Below, piece after piece: positions 1 to 8,617 of a DNA stretch of 64,000 nt. The stretch's first letter is position 1. Each line of letters opens with the position of its first letter. This DNA comes from Maioricimonas rarisocia (GTDB lineage Bacteria > Planctomycetota > Planctomycetia > Planctomycetales > Planctomycetaceae): the NCBI RefSeq assembly GCF_007747795.1, contig NZ_CP036275.1:6006001-6070000 (forward strand), read 5' to 3'. A model generated the notes under the pieces. The model did not search any database and had not been told where the DNA came from. It saw only the letters and a list, made by a program, of their open reading frames with translations. The translations under genes were made by a program, and so were the position numbers.

Positions 1-50
1 GTGCATGCTTGACATGCATGAGGTCGCTGGTTCGAGTCCAGCCGGGCGCA
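1..50 (+). tRNA. tRNA-Val (GAC), 3' part only
   Basis: The window opens inside a tRNA. Positions 4-8 (catgc) pair with 16-20 (gcatg) as the anticodon stem. The seven-base loop at 9-15 is TTGACAT, giving anticodon GAC (valine, codon GUC). Then come a five-base variable loop, a T-arm with stem 26-30/38-42 and loop TTCGAGT, the 3' acceptor strand 43-49 and discriminator A50. The D-arm and 5' acceptor strand lie outside the window. CCA is not encoded, so it would be added after transcription. Confidence 0.9.
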
Positions 51-67
51 CTTCTCTTTATCTGCTT

Positions 68-90
68 GTCTACGCACGGCTTGCGTAGAT
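68..90 (+). terminator. Hairpin downstream of tRNA-Val, possible terminator
   Basis: TCTACGCA (69-76) and TGCGTAGA (82-89) form a perfect 8-bp stem around a five-base loop, with a possible extra G-U pair at 68/90. It starts 19 bases after the tRNA 3' end. A short T-rich stretch precedes it rather than following it, so intrinsic termination is only a guess. Confidence 0.4.
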
Positions 91-606
91 TAACCCGATC
101 CGGCTTCCGCACCGACCGCCTGCAGGTTGCGGCGTCCTTCTGCCACGGCAGCCCGCCGCAATTTCCCCCCGGTCGCTTCTCCGGCGCGACGGTGAAACCA
201 TCGGGTCCTGCGTCTCGGCCCTCCCCTCCTCCGGCACGGTTGCTGGCCGGTGCGAAAGGGCGCCGGCCCAGGTTCCCTGCGTCCCCATTGCCGTCAATGT
301 CCGACACTCTGCGGCGGCTGCAGCAAATTGCACCGCGTCAAAGCGCGGTCGGCAGAATCCGCCGCTCGGTGAGGCACCCTGAAGCATGAGAGCCCCGTTT
401 CGGATGTCCGGCAGGGGGCAGAGGCAGAGTTGGTCTGGTCTCCTGACCGCTGGCGGGTAAAAGTCGTCACTCCGCCGGCTAGACCACGGATCCTCGGAGA
501 TCCCATCCACGGCCGGTCACCTGCCTCGAATGCACGATTGCGACGAGACTTTCGACTCTCTGGTCACCCCGACCAACCGTGCGGGCCAACGTCAGGAATG
601 CTGCCA
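91..606. other. Intergenic region without a supportable gene
   Basis: About 500 bases between the tRNA hairpin and the regulator at 607. The open frames here are rich in Arg, Pro and Ser and look like high-GC shadows, with no recognisable domain. The frame of the regulator stays open back to 430, but that extension resembles no receiver domain and has no good ribosome-binding site. A weak GG-N10-GC arrangement at 510-525 is the only promoter-like element I see. Confidence 0.5.
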
Positions 607-1284
607 ATGCTTGTTCAGGACCCGTTGCAGACGACGCCCATTTCGCTGGTGCTGATCGATCCGAACTGCCTGCTTGTCGAGGCGCTGCCGAAGTGCCTCA
701 GCGATTACGCCAACGTCAGCGTGGTCGGTCGATCACTGAACGTGCCGGACGGGCTGGAATGCCTGCGGCGACAGAAGCCGGATCTCTGCCTGGTCGACTC
801 CGATCTGTATACGAGCGGATTCCGGCAGTTTGCAGACGAACTGTCGGTGCGTCTCGGAGAAACACGGCTGGCGATCTTCGTCGACGAACTTTCGGACGTG
901 CAGCTCGAAACAGCCATCTCGAATCAGGTGCGTGGCTTCCTGTCGCGGAGAGATTCGATCCGCGAGGTGGGCGACAGCCTGACCCGACTGGCCTCCGGAG
1001 AAACTGTCGTCTCACGAAACCTCGCCGGTCGACTCGAACGCAATCCGCAGACCGGCGAAGTCCGTGCGATCCGCCGTTCGCAGCTGGAGCGGTTTTCGAA
1101 CCGGCAGCTCGAAGTGCTCATGCACCTGGCGCGGGGCAGCCGCGTCCGTGAGATCGCCGGCCTCATGCACGTCTCGGAGAAGGCCGTCGAAAGCCACAAA
1201 TTCCGCATCATGAAGCGGTTGGGAATTCGCGACCGTGTCCAGCTGTGCCGCTGGGCGATCCGCGAAGGCCTGATCGAAGCCTGA
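607..1284 (+). CDS. LuxR/NarL-family regulator with degenerate receiver domain
   Basis: A 225-residue DNA-binding regulator with an N-terminal receiver-like domain (about 12-125) and a C-terminal LuxR helix-turn-helix (about 163-225, with FSNRQLEVL and VSEKAVESHKFRIMKRL). The phospho-acceptor position is filled (D64 in CLVDSD). Only one of the two early acidic residues is present (D18). The conserved Thr/Ser position is Val (V92) and the conserved Lys position is Arg (R114). The start at 607 was chosen because AGGA lies nine bases upstream. The neighbouring genes are flagellar, so a role in motility or surface behaviour is plausible but inferred. No partner histidine kinase is visible. The receiver may act without phosphorylation or bind another ligand. 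Confidence 0.85.
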   Translation: MLVQDPLQTTPISLVLIDPNCLLVEALPKCLSDYANVSVVGRSLNVPDGLECLRRQKPDLCLVDSDLYTSGFRQFADELSVRLGETRLAIFVDELSDVQLETAISNQVRGFLSRRDSIREVGDSLTRLASGETVVSRNLAGRLERNPQTGEVRAIRRSQLERFSNRQLEVLMHLARGSRVREIAGLMHVSEKAVESHKFRIMKRLGIRDRVQLCRWAIREGLIEA

Positions 1285-1406
1285 CGCATCGCAGCACGCG
1301 CACGGCAGCAGGACGTGACGCCGGGCAGCGAAATGCTTGCCGATGCGCCGACGTCCTGCAGAGTCCGCATGTCCTGACGTCGCAACCGTCGGGAGACGAC
1401 GGCGAA

Positions 1407-1829
1407 TCAGCTGCGAGCCAGTGTTCCCACATGCATCTCGGCATCGAGCGGCGGAATCGCCCCCTCTGCCTCGAGCTGAATCGCTTCCTCACGGATCTGC
1501 CCGAAGGCATCGTGCAGCTGCGACAGGATGTTCACGGCACTCTCCCAGGCAGCCGGATCGTCGGTCGTGATCTGATCCAGAATGAACACGCACAGCTGCT
1601 GGATCCGTTGCGGCACTTCGCCCATTTCGGGAGCGATGCCGTCCAGCAGCAGCAATGTCATCTTCTGCAGCCGCAGCCGCTTGTGGATCAGTTCGCTCGT
1701 GTTGCCCTCCTGGGCAAGCCGCGCGCCGTCGCGAGCCGCGTTCAGTGCCGCCGAATAGATGGCGAGCAGCATGTCGATACGGGACCAGGCGTTGCGGGAC
1801 GCCTTCCGGTAGGCTTGAAGCGGGTTCAT
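1407..1829 (-). CDS. fliS: Flagellin export chaperone FliS
   Basis: A 140-residue, mostly helical protein of the usual FliS size, opening with MNPLQAYRKA and containing RIDMLLAIYSAAL, typical of the FliS four-helix bundle. FliS binds the C-terminus of newly made flagellin in the cytoplasm and stops it polymerising before export. It lies 139 bp downstream of fliD on the same strand, the classic fliD-fliS order, with flagellin further upstream. A purine-rich AAGGGAAAG precedes the ATG. It converges with the regulator gene that ends at 1284. Confidence 0.93.
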   Translation of the reverse strand: MNPLQAYRKASRNAWSRIDMLLAIYSAALNAARDGARLAQEGNTSELIHKRLRLQKMTLLLLDGIAPEMGEVPQRIQQLCVFILDQITTDDPAAWESAVNILSQLHDAFGQIREEAIQLEAEGAIPPLDAEMHVGTLARS

Positions 1830-1968
1830 CAGCTCTGCTTTCCCTTGCGGAGACCGAATAACAGAATGTGAATCACTGGAGTTGTCGGCCCGGGCATTCG
1901 CCGCCTGCCGTGCGACAAGGCATGACGTCGCGGGCCGGCGTAGTCGTCACGAACGATTCGGCGTCGGA

Positions 1969-3975
1969 TTACCCGCCGGCCTGCACCGTCGGCAGCGAGG
2001 CGAGTTGTGCTGCCAGGAAGCTGCTCGTCGTCTGCAGCTGGCTCACGGCCGTTTCGAGAGCGAGAAATTCCTGAATCAGTCGTTCCTGCTGTTGTTCGAA
2101 GGCCGTCTGCTGCCGGTCGATCGACGCCTGGATACTCTCCTGCTGCTCATCGAACGAATCGTCGATCGACTGGATGCGACCATCGACCGGATCGAGCAGA
2201 TCATTCAGTGTCGTCTGAAGGCGGGCAGCCAGCCCCTCGGTGACGGTCAGTTCGCCATCGACACCGGCCTGGACCTGACTGGCCGTCAGCGTGACGCGAA
2301 GCTGGATGTCGGCAGTGTTCTCGTTGTCGAGTTTGCCGGAGAGCAGTCGACCGCTGCCGGTCGCCTCTTCCGTGACCCCGTCAACAATGAAGAAGCCCTG
2401 CACGTCCTTGCCGACCTCGTTTTCGGTGCCGGCGAGTCCCAGATCGGTGACCGCGGATCCACCACGAATCGTCACCTGGGAAACGCTGCCGTACGAGGCA
2501 GACGTCAGAGTCAGCTGATTGCTGCCGTCGACACCGGCAACGACCTCCCGGCCGATCATGTCCGGATGGGCGTTGATGACCGATTCGAGTTCGGCCGCGA
2601 GTTCCTGCTCGGTGTAGGTCCCATCGGAAAGCGTGACGGAAATCTCCGCGCCATCGATCGTCAGGTCGAGCGTGTTGTTGGAGCTGTCGATCACCGTGCT
2701 GGCCGCCAGTGTGTTCGCACCGGTGATCGAAGCCCGTTCGGCCGCCTGAGTGATGTCGACCTGGTACGGCGTGTCGGAGGCTTTGGTCCGCGTGCTGGCG
2801 AGCACGAAGTTGATGTTCGAGTTGTTGCTCTCGGCGTTGAGCGCGAACAGGTTGGTGACGTCGTCGGGCGAGATTCCTTCGGCCCGGCCGTTGAGCACGT
2901 CCTGGAGCTTCGTCACATTCAGTTCGAGGCGGCCCGTGTCCGTGACGGACACCCCGAGTGCCGTCAGCCGGTTCAGGTTGCCGCTCACCCCCGGCACGAC
3001 GTCGAGTACCGTGCTGCGAATCGTGTTCTGGATGTCGATGACCGAACGGTTGCCCAGCAGAATGCCGCCGATGTCCGATTCGGGATCGTAGCGGACCTGT
3101 TCGTCGACAAAGTCCATCAACGCGTTGTAGGTATCGACGAAATCCTGCAGCGCGGTCACGGCCGACTCGGTGTCGCGCCTGATGTCGACCACGATCGGCT
3201 TGGAGGCGTCGGCGGCAAGCAGGTTCAGCGTCACCCCCGAGAGCAATCCTTCGACCTCGTTCGTGTCACTCTCGACGGTGATCGCACCGGCCCCTTCGCC
3301 CAGGCTGACGGAGGCATTGGCGGCTGCCTGCACCGGAGTGGCGAAGTCGAAGACCGGCTGCGTGGCGTTGCCGCTCGAGGCGGCCAGGTTGTTGGTGACC
3401 GAGATTTCGTTATCGGCACCGGTGTGTTCGGACGAAAGCAGGATGCGATACGGCGTCGAGGATCCGGATCCATCGCGGATGATGCTGGCGGTAACGCCGG
3501 CGTCGGCGGCGTTGATTGCGTCCACGAACCCCTGGAGCGTGTTGTTGGACGAGTCGACGGTGATCGTCGATTCCGGACGATCGCCCACCCGCAACGTGAA
3601 CGTTCCTTCGGTCACAGCCGCGTTGTCGTCGGAGAAGCCCTGGCTGGCCACCTGATGGGCCGCTGCCAGCTGGTTGATGCGGATCTGGTACGTGCCGACC
3701 GCTGCATTGCGGGTGGCGGTCGCGATTACGGCCCCTTCATCGCTGACCGAGACACTGCGCTGCTGAAAGACGTTGCTCTGCAGGTTGTTGAGTCGCCCGG
3801 CCTGACTGCGGAGGCTGACCAGCTGCGCCTCGAGCCCGCGAAACGCGGTCTGCTCGGTCAGCACTTTGGTTTTGCGGGACTGCAGAATGTCGATCTGATT
3901 CTGCTGGATCTGCAGCAGACCTTCGATGATCGACTCGGTATCGATGCCGGTAATCAGCCCGTCAATGGTGGGCAT
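1969..3975 (-). CDS. fliD: Flagellar filament cap protein FliD
   Basis: A 668-residue FliD (HAP2), which forms the cap at the filament tip and helps flagellin fold into the growing filament. The N-terminus reads GLITGIDTESIIEGLLQIQQ, with a short coiled coil just after it. The C-terminus has the expected long helices (LNDLLDPVDGRIQSIDDSF, then a Gln-rich coil), matching the FliD_N and FliD_C regions. The middle is long and rich in Thr, Ser and Val, like other surface-exposed FliD D2/D3 domains. The length is above that of the roughly 470-residue enterobacterial protein. It lies between flagellin and fliS on the same strand. Confidence 0.95.
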   Translation of the reverse strand: MPTIDGLITGIDTESIIEGLLQIQQNQIDILQSRKTKVLTEQTAFRGLEAQLVSLRSQAGRLNNLQSNVFQQRSVSVSDEGAVIATATRNAAVGTYQIRINQLAAAHQVASQGFSDDNAAVTEGTFTLRVGDRPESTITVDSSNNTLQGFVDAINAADAGVTASIIRDGSGSSTPYRILLSSEHTGADNEISVTNNLAASSGNATQPVFDFATPVQAAANASVSLGEGAGAITVESDTNEVEGLLSGVTLNLLAADASKPIVVDIRRDTESAVTALQDFVDTYNALMDFVDEQVRYDPESDIGGILLGNRSVIDIQNTIRSTVLDVVPGVSGNLNRLTALGVSVTDTGRLELNVTKLQDVLNGRAEGISPDDVTNLFALNAESNNSNINFVLASTRTKASDTPYQVDITQAAERASITGANTLAASTVIDSSNNTLDLTIDGAEISVTLSDGTYTEQELAAELESVINAHPDMIGREVVAGVDGSNQLTLTSASYGSVSQVTIRGGSAVTDLGLAGTENEVGKDVQGFFIVDGVTEEATGSGRLLSGKLDNENTADIQLRVTLTASQVQAGVDGELTVTEGLAARLQTTLNDLLDPVDGRIQSIDDSFDEQQESIQASIDRQQTAFEQQQERLIQEFLALETAVSQLQTTSSFLAAQLASLPTVQAGG

Positions 3976-4171
3976 GAGTCTGTCCTCGGTGCTCCGGGGT
4001 GTCCCTCGTCAGAAGAGCGGCCGTCCGATCCTCCGGGTGGGGCGAGACCTCAGGCTGCGTGCAGCAACCGGCAGGAACTGCCGGTTACCTTGCGATTCGA
4101 CTCCGGTCCGAAAGAAGTGCCGCCCTGCAGAGTTTGATCGGCAATTCGGTGGCCCGGTCGTCGGTCCGTCC

Positions 4172-4229
4172 GGCAGGAAGAAGAACGACCGCCGGGGCTG
4201 GAACCAAGCCGGTCAGCCCGCGGCGGTCG
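4172..4229 (-). terminator. Intrinsic terminator after flagellin
   Basis: On the minus strand, starting about 35 bases after the flagellin stop, CGACCGCC-n-GGGCTG pairs with CAGCCC-n-GGCGGTCG (plus-strand arms 4186-4200 and 4214-4229) around a loop of about 13 bases. The T-rich run TTCTTCTTCC follows. The strong GC stem with a T-rich tail fits a terminator separating highly expressed flagellin from fliD. Confidence 0.65.
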
Positions 4230-4263
4230 GTTGATCATGACGGAAACTGTCAGATGCTCAGGC

Positions 4264-5682
4264 TTACTGCAGCAGCGACAGGACGAGCTGCGACTGCTGG
4301 TTGGCGTTCCCCAGAACCGAGGTACCGGCCTGGACGAGCACCTGCTGACGCGTGAAGTTCGCGATTTCGGACGCGAAGTCCGTATCCCGAATCACCGACT
4401 CCGCGTTGACGGTGTTCTCGAGGGTCGTCCGCAGGTTGTTGGCGGTCGATTCCAGCGTGTTCTGCTGGAACGCACCGAGCGTACCACGGGCGTTGGTGAT
4501 GTCGTCGATCGCGGCATCGATGACGGCGATCGCGTCCTGGGCCTTGGTGGCCGAGGTGACGTCGACGTCGTTGAGGCTGGCAAACTGGTTGCCGGCAACC
4601 CCCACACCCAGTGAGGTCGGATTGACCTTGTCGATGGCAATTTCGGCAGTCTGGTTGGCGTTCGGGCCAACCTGGAACTGCAGGGCGTTGTCGGAGATCG
4701 AAACGTTGCCGTTGGCACCGTTGACCGTCTGCGTCGAGTCGGCCGGGTCGGCACCGATCGTGATCACCAGACCTTCGGTCACGCCACTGGTGGCGGTGAC
4801 GACGTTGCCGACGCCCGTGAACGTGTTCGCACCGATCGTGGCGATGGCGTTCACGCCGGTGTCGGTCTGTTCCGACGTCGTGAAGCCGGCACTGTTGGCA
4901 CCCGACTGGTTCGACACGACACTGATCGACGCGGCCGTGCCGAACGCTTCGGTCCGCAGGCGGATACCGGTGCCGGCACCGTCGTCTTCGGCAACCACGC
5001 CGGTCTGGGCGGTGAACTCGTTAATCCGGTTCTGGACTTCCACCCGGGTCAGTCCGGAGTTGAGCGTGATGCTCACGTCGTTGATGGTCAGGGTTTCATC
5101 CTGGGCCAGCGTACCGGCGGCCAGTGCCGTCGTCGTATCGACATAGGCACGCTCGGCACGGGTGCCGACGCTGACGGCGTAGGTGCCGGCAGCCGTGTCG
5201 GCGGTCGCCTTCAGAACGCTGATGTCGGTGTCCGTCGCCGTTCCCGTCACACCGGCGCTGCCGTCGAGCAGCTTCTTCGTGCCGAACTGCGTGTTGTTCG
5301 CGATTCGGTTGATGGTGTCCAGGGCGTTTGAGATTTCGGCCTGGTTGGCGGCGAGGGCGTCGGTGTCGTTGACGCCGGCGTTCGCCGAGTCAAGCGCCAG
5401 ACTCCGCACCTTCACGAGCAGCGAGTTGATCTCGTTGAGAGCCCCTTCGGCGGTCTGCACGAGCGAGACAGCCTTTTCGGAGTTCTCGATCGCCTGCTCG
5501 AGGCCGGCGATCTGAGCCCGCTGCTTCTCGGAGATGACCAGCGCGGCGGGGCCATCGGCACCCCGGTTGATCTTCAGACCGGACGAGAGTCGTTCGACCG
5601 ACTTCGCCAGATTGTTGGACGACCGCGTCAGGTTGTGCTGAGCGTTAAGTGAAGAAACGTTGTTCGCAAGGACAAGTGCCAT
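4264..5682 (-). CDS. fliC: Flagellin (filament subunit)
   Basis: A 472-residue flagellin with both conserved ends. The N-terminal D0/D1 region has NNVSSLNAQHNL, LSSGLKINRGADGPA and IANNTQFGTKKLLDG. The C-terminal D1/D0 region has LGAFQQNTLEST, ESVIRDTDFASEIANFTR and the terminal LVLSLLQ. The middle, about residues 150-390, is the variable Thr/Ala-rich surface domain. It is exported by the flagellar type III system and polymerises into the filament. AAGGGG precedes the ATG by ten bases. This is the only flagellin gene in the window. A strong terminator follows it. I found no convincing FliA-type promoter in the 130 bases upstream. Confidence 0.97.
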   Translation of the reverse strand: MALVLANNVSSLNAQHNLTRSSNNLAKSVERLSSGLKINRGADGPAALVISEKQRAQIAGLEQAIENSEKAVSLVQTAEGALNEINSLLVKVRSLALDSANAGVNDTDALAANQAEISNALDTINRIANNTQFGTKKLLDGSAGVTGTATDTDISVLKATADTAAGTYAVSVGTRAERAYVDTTTALAAGTLAQDETLTINDVSITLNSGLTRVEVQNRINEFTAQTGVVAEDDGAGTGIRLRTEAFGTAASISVVSNQSGANSAGFTTSEQTDTGVNAIATIGANTFTGVGNVVTATSGVTEGLVITIGADPADSTQTVNGANGNVSISDNALQFQVGPNANQTAEIAIDKVNPTSLGVGVAGNQFASLNDVDVTSATKAQDAIAVIDAAIDDITNARGTLGAFQQNTLESTANNLRTTLENTVNAESVIRDTDFASEIANFTRQQVLVQAGTSVLGNANQQSQLVLSLLQ

Positions 5683-5812
5683 TCGTCAATCCCCTTCGGC
5701 TGTGAGAGTGTTCCTGGTCCGTTACCGTAGTCTGGTCCAAGAATCCATCCGCTGTTGAAGCGAATCCGTCCAAAGTTGTGAATCGTGAAGCGTGCTTCCC
5801 GAATGGCGCTCC

Positions 5813-6115
5813 CTAGAAGGGAATCCTCTCCGCCGTTCGCTCTGCCGCGTCCCGGGTCAGTAACTCGCCACTGGCCAGTTTGGTTCGTGCCGCCTCGATC
5901 ACCTCCTGACGAACGTCCGGAAGATCTCGAACTCTGGCGACCAGCTCGTTCAGCTGCGCGTCGTATCCGTTCAGCGACTGATTGGCAGCGGTACCACCGG
6001 GACCACCACTCCCATCCGTCGCCCCCGCCTCCCCGCTCCGCCGGGACGAAACGCGAGACGCGTCCGCCGTGGGGCGAAACTTGTGCGGGTCCATGTGCAG
6101 CTTGCGGATCTCCAT
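5813..6115 (-). CDS. flgM: FlgM-like anti-sigma-28 factor
   Basis: A 100-residue protein. The low-complexity middle is rich in Gly and Ser. The C-terminal 45 residues (LPDVRQEVIEAARTKLASG, then ELLTRDAAERTAERI) match the FlgM layout, in which two helices wrap the flagellar sigma factor. FlgM holds FliA inactive until the hook is finished, then is exported. The start at 6115 was chosen for MEIRKLHMD because AGAGGA lies just upstream; the longer frame to 6334 has no such site. It sits directly upstream of flagellin on the same strand rather than next to flgN, so both could be under FliA control. Confidence 0.75.
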   Translation of the reverse strand: MEIRKLHMDPHKFRPTADASRVSSRRSGEAGATDGSGGPGGTAANQSLNGYDAQLNELVARVRDLPDVRQEVIEAARTKLASGELLTRDAAERTAERIPF

Positions 6116-6280
6116 CGTTCCTCTTTCCCTGTAAAGCGAGTCACCTTCGTTATCGAAGGGGCTTCCACGGACTTGCCGGGAAAATTGACTGCAATTCACT
6201 TCGGCATTCGGACGATGAGACTGTAGCGGTGAGGTAGAGTTTGCGGCCTGGGAAACCCTTACGGCCGACCGGATCGTCCA

Positions 6281-8617
6281 ATGCCACCTGAAAACGACCT
6301 GCAGCACGACACAATGCCCGGCAGACGCCCCCAATCCTGGGGGAGGTCTCTGCTGACGGTCTCGATTGCTGTCGTCTCGCTGATTGCCGGCGGCATTGCC
6401 GGAGGACTCGTCCTCCAGCGGCAGAGATCAATGCAAGATGGCGAATCGGCAGAATCTGCCGATTCCTCCGATCAGACGGCCAACGATCCTCTGGGGCTCT
6501 CCCGCACTGCTTCGTCACAGGCAGCCGCTGCTCCGGAGGAGAGTCCGGTCGACGGAATGCAGGCCGGCACTTCGTCACCCCTGCAGCCCGGAACGCCGAA
6601 CGACGAGATTTCGGCCGATGAGCGTCTTGCCGAACTGATCGAAAACGCCGGTCCTGAGGGATTCGATGCTCAGGCCGTTGCGAACATGTTGCAGCGTGCC
6701 GACGAACACCTCGTCGAAACCAGCTACGCGGTTGCCCTGAGGATGTACCAGGAGCTGCTTCCGCGGACGTCCGGTGCCGTCAACATTCACGTCCGGTTTC
6801 GCCTCGCGCTCTGTGCGGAAGTCCTGGACGATACGTCCACTGCCCTGGAGCAGTACCAGACGGTCGTCTCCGCGAACGCCGACCCGGTGCTGACGCGTCT
6901 GGCCCGGCTGGGACAGGTCCGCATCTGGGAAAGTAACGACCGGCTCGATGTCGCGATTGCGGCACTCTATCGCGAGATTGTCACTCAGTCGGACGCGGCC
7001 CCCAGTTCGGCCGGCATCGACGAGGCCCTGCATCAGCTCGGTCACTGTCTGAGTCGGCGGGCCGCGACGGGCATCACGGCCGATCCCCTCGACCCGGCGC
7101 ACCTGATCACGCCACGTCCGGTCGTCATGCCGGCCGAGTTGCTCGCGCTGACCCGACAATCGAACGCCGGAAAAGTGCCACAGAGGCCGGAAGAACTGAC
7201 GGTCACGCAGCGGCTCGCACCGTTTGCCGAATCGGTCTTCCTGAAGGTGCGCTACCATCAGCGGTCGGTGGCCGACGTGTTTCGCGCCATGGTCACCGCA
7301 AGCGGCTGGGCACCTGAAGTGACTCCCGACGCCGTCGCCCGCATGGTGGGACGTTCTATCAGCATCGACGCGCCCGAACTGAGTCTGGCGTTTCTGCTCG
7401 ACTCGACACTGGAGCCGTTTGGACTGGCCTGGAAACTGACGGGCAATCGCATCGTCGTCTTCGAACCGCAGGACGTGACCAGCCCCGAAGAGCTGCAGCG
7501 ACGACGGATCGTAGCCGCCCGGGCGTTGCAGTATGCGGTGACCAACGCCCCCGACCACTCGTGGTCATCGGTTTCCTACATGATGCTGGGCGAACTGGCG
7601 GCCAGTTCCGGCCATGCCGCCGACGCCCTGAGGATTTTCCGTCAGGCAACCCGTCTGTTCCCGCGTTCGACGTCGATTACCGAAGCCTGGTTCAACCTGG
7701 GCAAGGTCCAGCTTCAGCTGGGCGATCACGAGGGAGCCCTCGAAACGTTCTACCAGGCTGTCGACAACGTCGAAACGCATCCGATGGAGCGGATCGCCTA
7801 TCTGCACATCGGCCGGATCCTGCTGGAGCGGGACGAAGCACGGAAGGCCGTGATGCCGCTGCGTCGCGCTCTGGCGCTCAACGAGGGAACCGATCAGGAA
7901 GCGGTTGCCGCCATGATGCTCTCCAGCGCCTACCTGATGCTCGGGAACCCGCGCGGGGCCAACTCGGTCCTCATGTCCCGCCGCGATCTGCTGCGTGACC
8001 GCGACGTGCGCGACCAGGCGGCGTTTCTGGCAAGCCTCATCCGCTACCGGGCCGCCGGCGATCCGCTGATCAGGCAGCGCGAAGCGGTCACCCTGATCAC
8101 GGCACTGACGCACGCGGACCCGGCCGCGATGTTCGGCGGTCACTGGTGGATTCTCGTGGGAGAAGCATTCCGGGATGTCGGCATGGCTGTCGAGGAAGTC
8201 AGTCTGTACGAGCACTGCGTCCGGACGACCTACCGCTTTCCCCTGCGGGACCAGATTCTGCTCATCCTTGCGGAGCGAAGGCTCCAGCAGGGAAACAGCA
8301 TCGATACGAAGCAACTGCTGGAAGCTTTGTCGACGGACAGTCTGCTGGACGCCTCACACGTCGCCGAGATCATGCTCGCCGAAGTCGCCTTCTCAGCCGG
8401 CGACCCGCAATTGACCATCGACCGGTGCGGGATGCTGCTCGACCGCGACAACCTGCCGGAAGCGGTCCGACCGCAGGTCCTGCGTCTGATGGGACGGGCC
8501 TATCAGGCACAGGGTGATCACCAGTCGGCGATCTACTGTTTCTCGGGACTGGTTCCCGGGACGCTCAAGCGGGGCGGTCCCCTGCCCTCGGCTCAACAGC
8601 TGGAGGTGGTGCGATGA
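6281..8617 (+). CDS. Membrane-anchored TPR protein with STN-like domain
   Basis: A 778-residue protein with one hydrophobic N-terminal segment (about 24-45), so most of it probably lies in the periplasm. An acidic Ser/Ala linker follows. A TPR-like stretch covers about 120-280. A region at about 318-400 has the beta-alpha-beta pattern of secretin/TonB short N-terminal (STN) domains (SVADVFRAMVTASGW, FLLDSTLEPFGLAW, NRIVVFEP). A long series of TPR-like repeats runs from about 415 to the end. Its stop overlaps the next start as ATGA. It heads a rightward cluster ending in fliK-flgD-flgE. I do not recognise a named family. A scaffold or assembly factor of the envelope-spanning flagellum is an inference from context. 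Confidence 0.8.
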   Translation: MPPENDLQHDTMPGRRPQSWGRSLLTVSIAVVSLIAGGIAGGLVLQRQRSMQDGESAESADSSDQTANDPLGLSRTASSQAAAAPEESPVDGMQAGTSSPLQPGTPNDEISADERLAELIENAGPEGFDAQAVANMLQRADEHLVETSYAVALRMYQELLPRTSGAVNIHVRFRLALCAEVLDDTSTALEQYQTVVSANADPVLTRLARLGQVRIWESNDRLDVAIAALYREIVTQSDAAPSSAGIDEALHQLGHCLSRRAATGITADPLDPAHLITPRPVVMPAELLALTRQSNAGKVPQRPEELTVTQRLAPFAESVFLKVRYHQRSVADVFRAMVTASGWAPEVTPDAVARMVGRSISIDAPELSLAFLLDSTLEPFGLAWKLTGNRIVVFEPQDVTSPEELQRRRIVAARALQYAVTNAPDHSWSSVSYMMLGELAASSGHAADALRIFRQATRLFPRSTSITEAWFNLGKVQLQLGDHEGALETFYQAVDNVETHPMERIAYLHIGRILLERDEARKAVMPLRRALALNEGTDQEAVAAMMLSSAYLMLGNPRGANSVLMSRRDLLRDRDVRDQAAFLASLIRYRAAGDPLIRQREAVTLITALTHADPAAMFGGHWWILVGEAFRDVGMAVEEVSLYEHCVRTTYRFPLRDQILLILAERRLQQGNSIDTKQLLEALSTDSLLDASHVAEIMLAEVAFSAGDPQLTIDRCGMLLDRDNLPEAVRPQVLRLMGRAYQAQGDHQSAIYCFSGLVPGTLKRGGPLPSAQQLEVVR

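Noticed and set aside
510-525. GG-N10-GC element upstream of the LuxR-type gene
   Set aside because: The spacing is right, but only about seven fixed bases match. In DNA this GC-rich such hits arise by chance.
1882-4137. Long plus-strand open frame of 751 codons opposite fliD
   Set aside because: It is the antisense shadow of fliD. The composition is Arg/Gly/Val-rich with no domain, while the minus frame is a clear FliD.
4135-4142. GCCGATCA on the minus strand upstream of fliD, like a sigma-28 -10 box
   Set aside because: Seven of eight bases match, but there is no TAAA-type -35 at the right distance.
5683-5812. Search for a FliA promoter in front of flagellin
   Set aside because: No TAAA-N15-GCCGAT arrangement was found; partial matches such as AACTTT and GCCGAAGG are at wrong distances.
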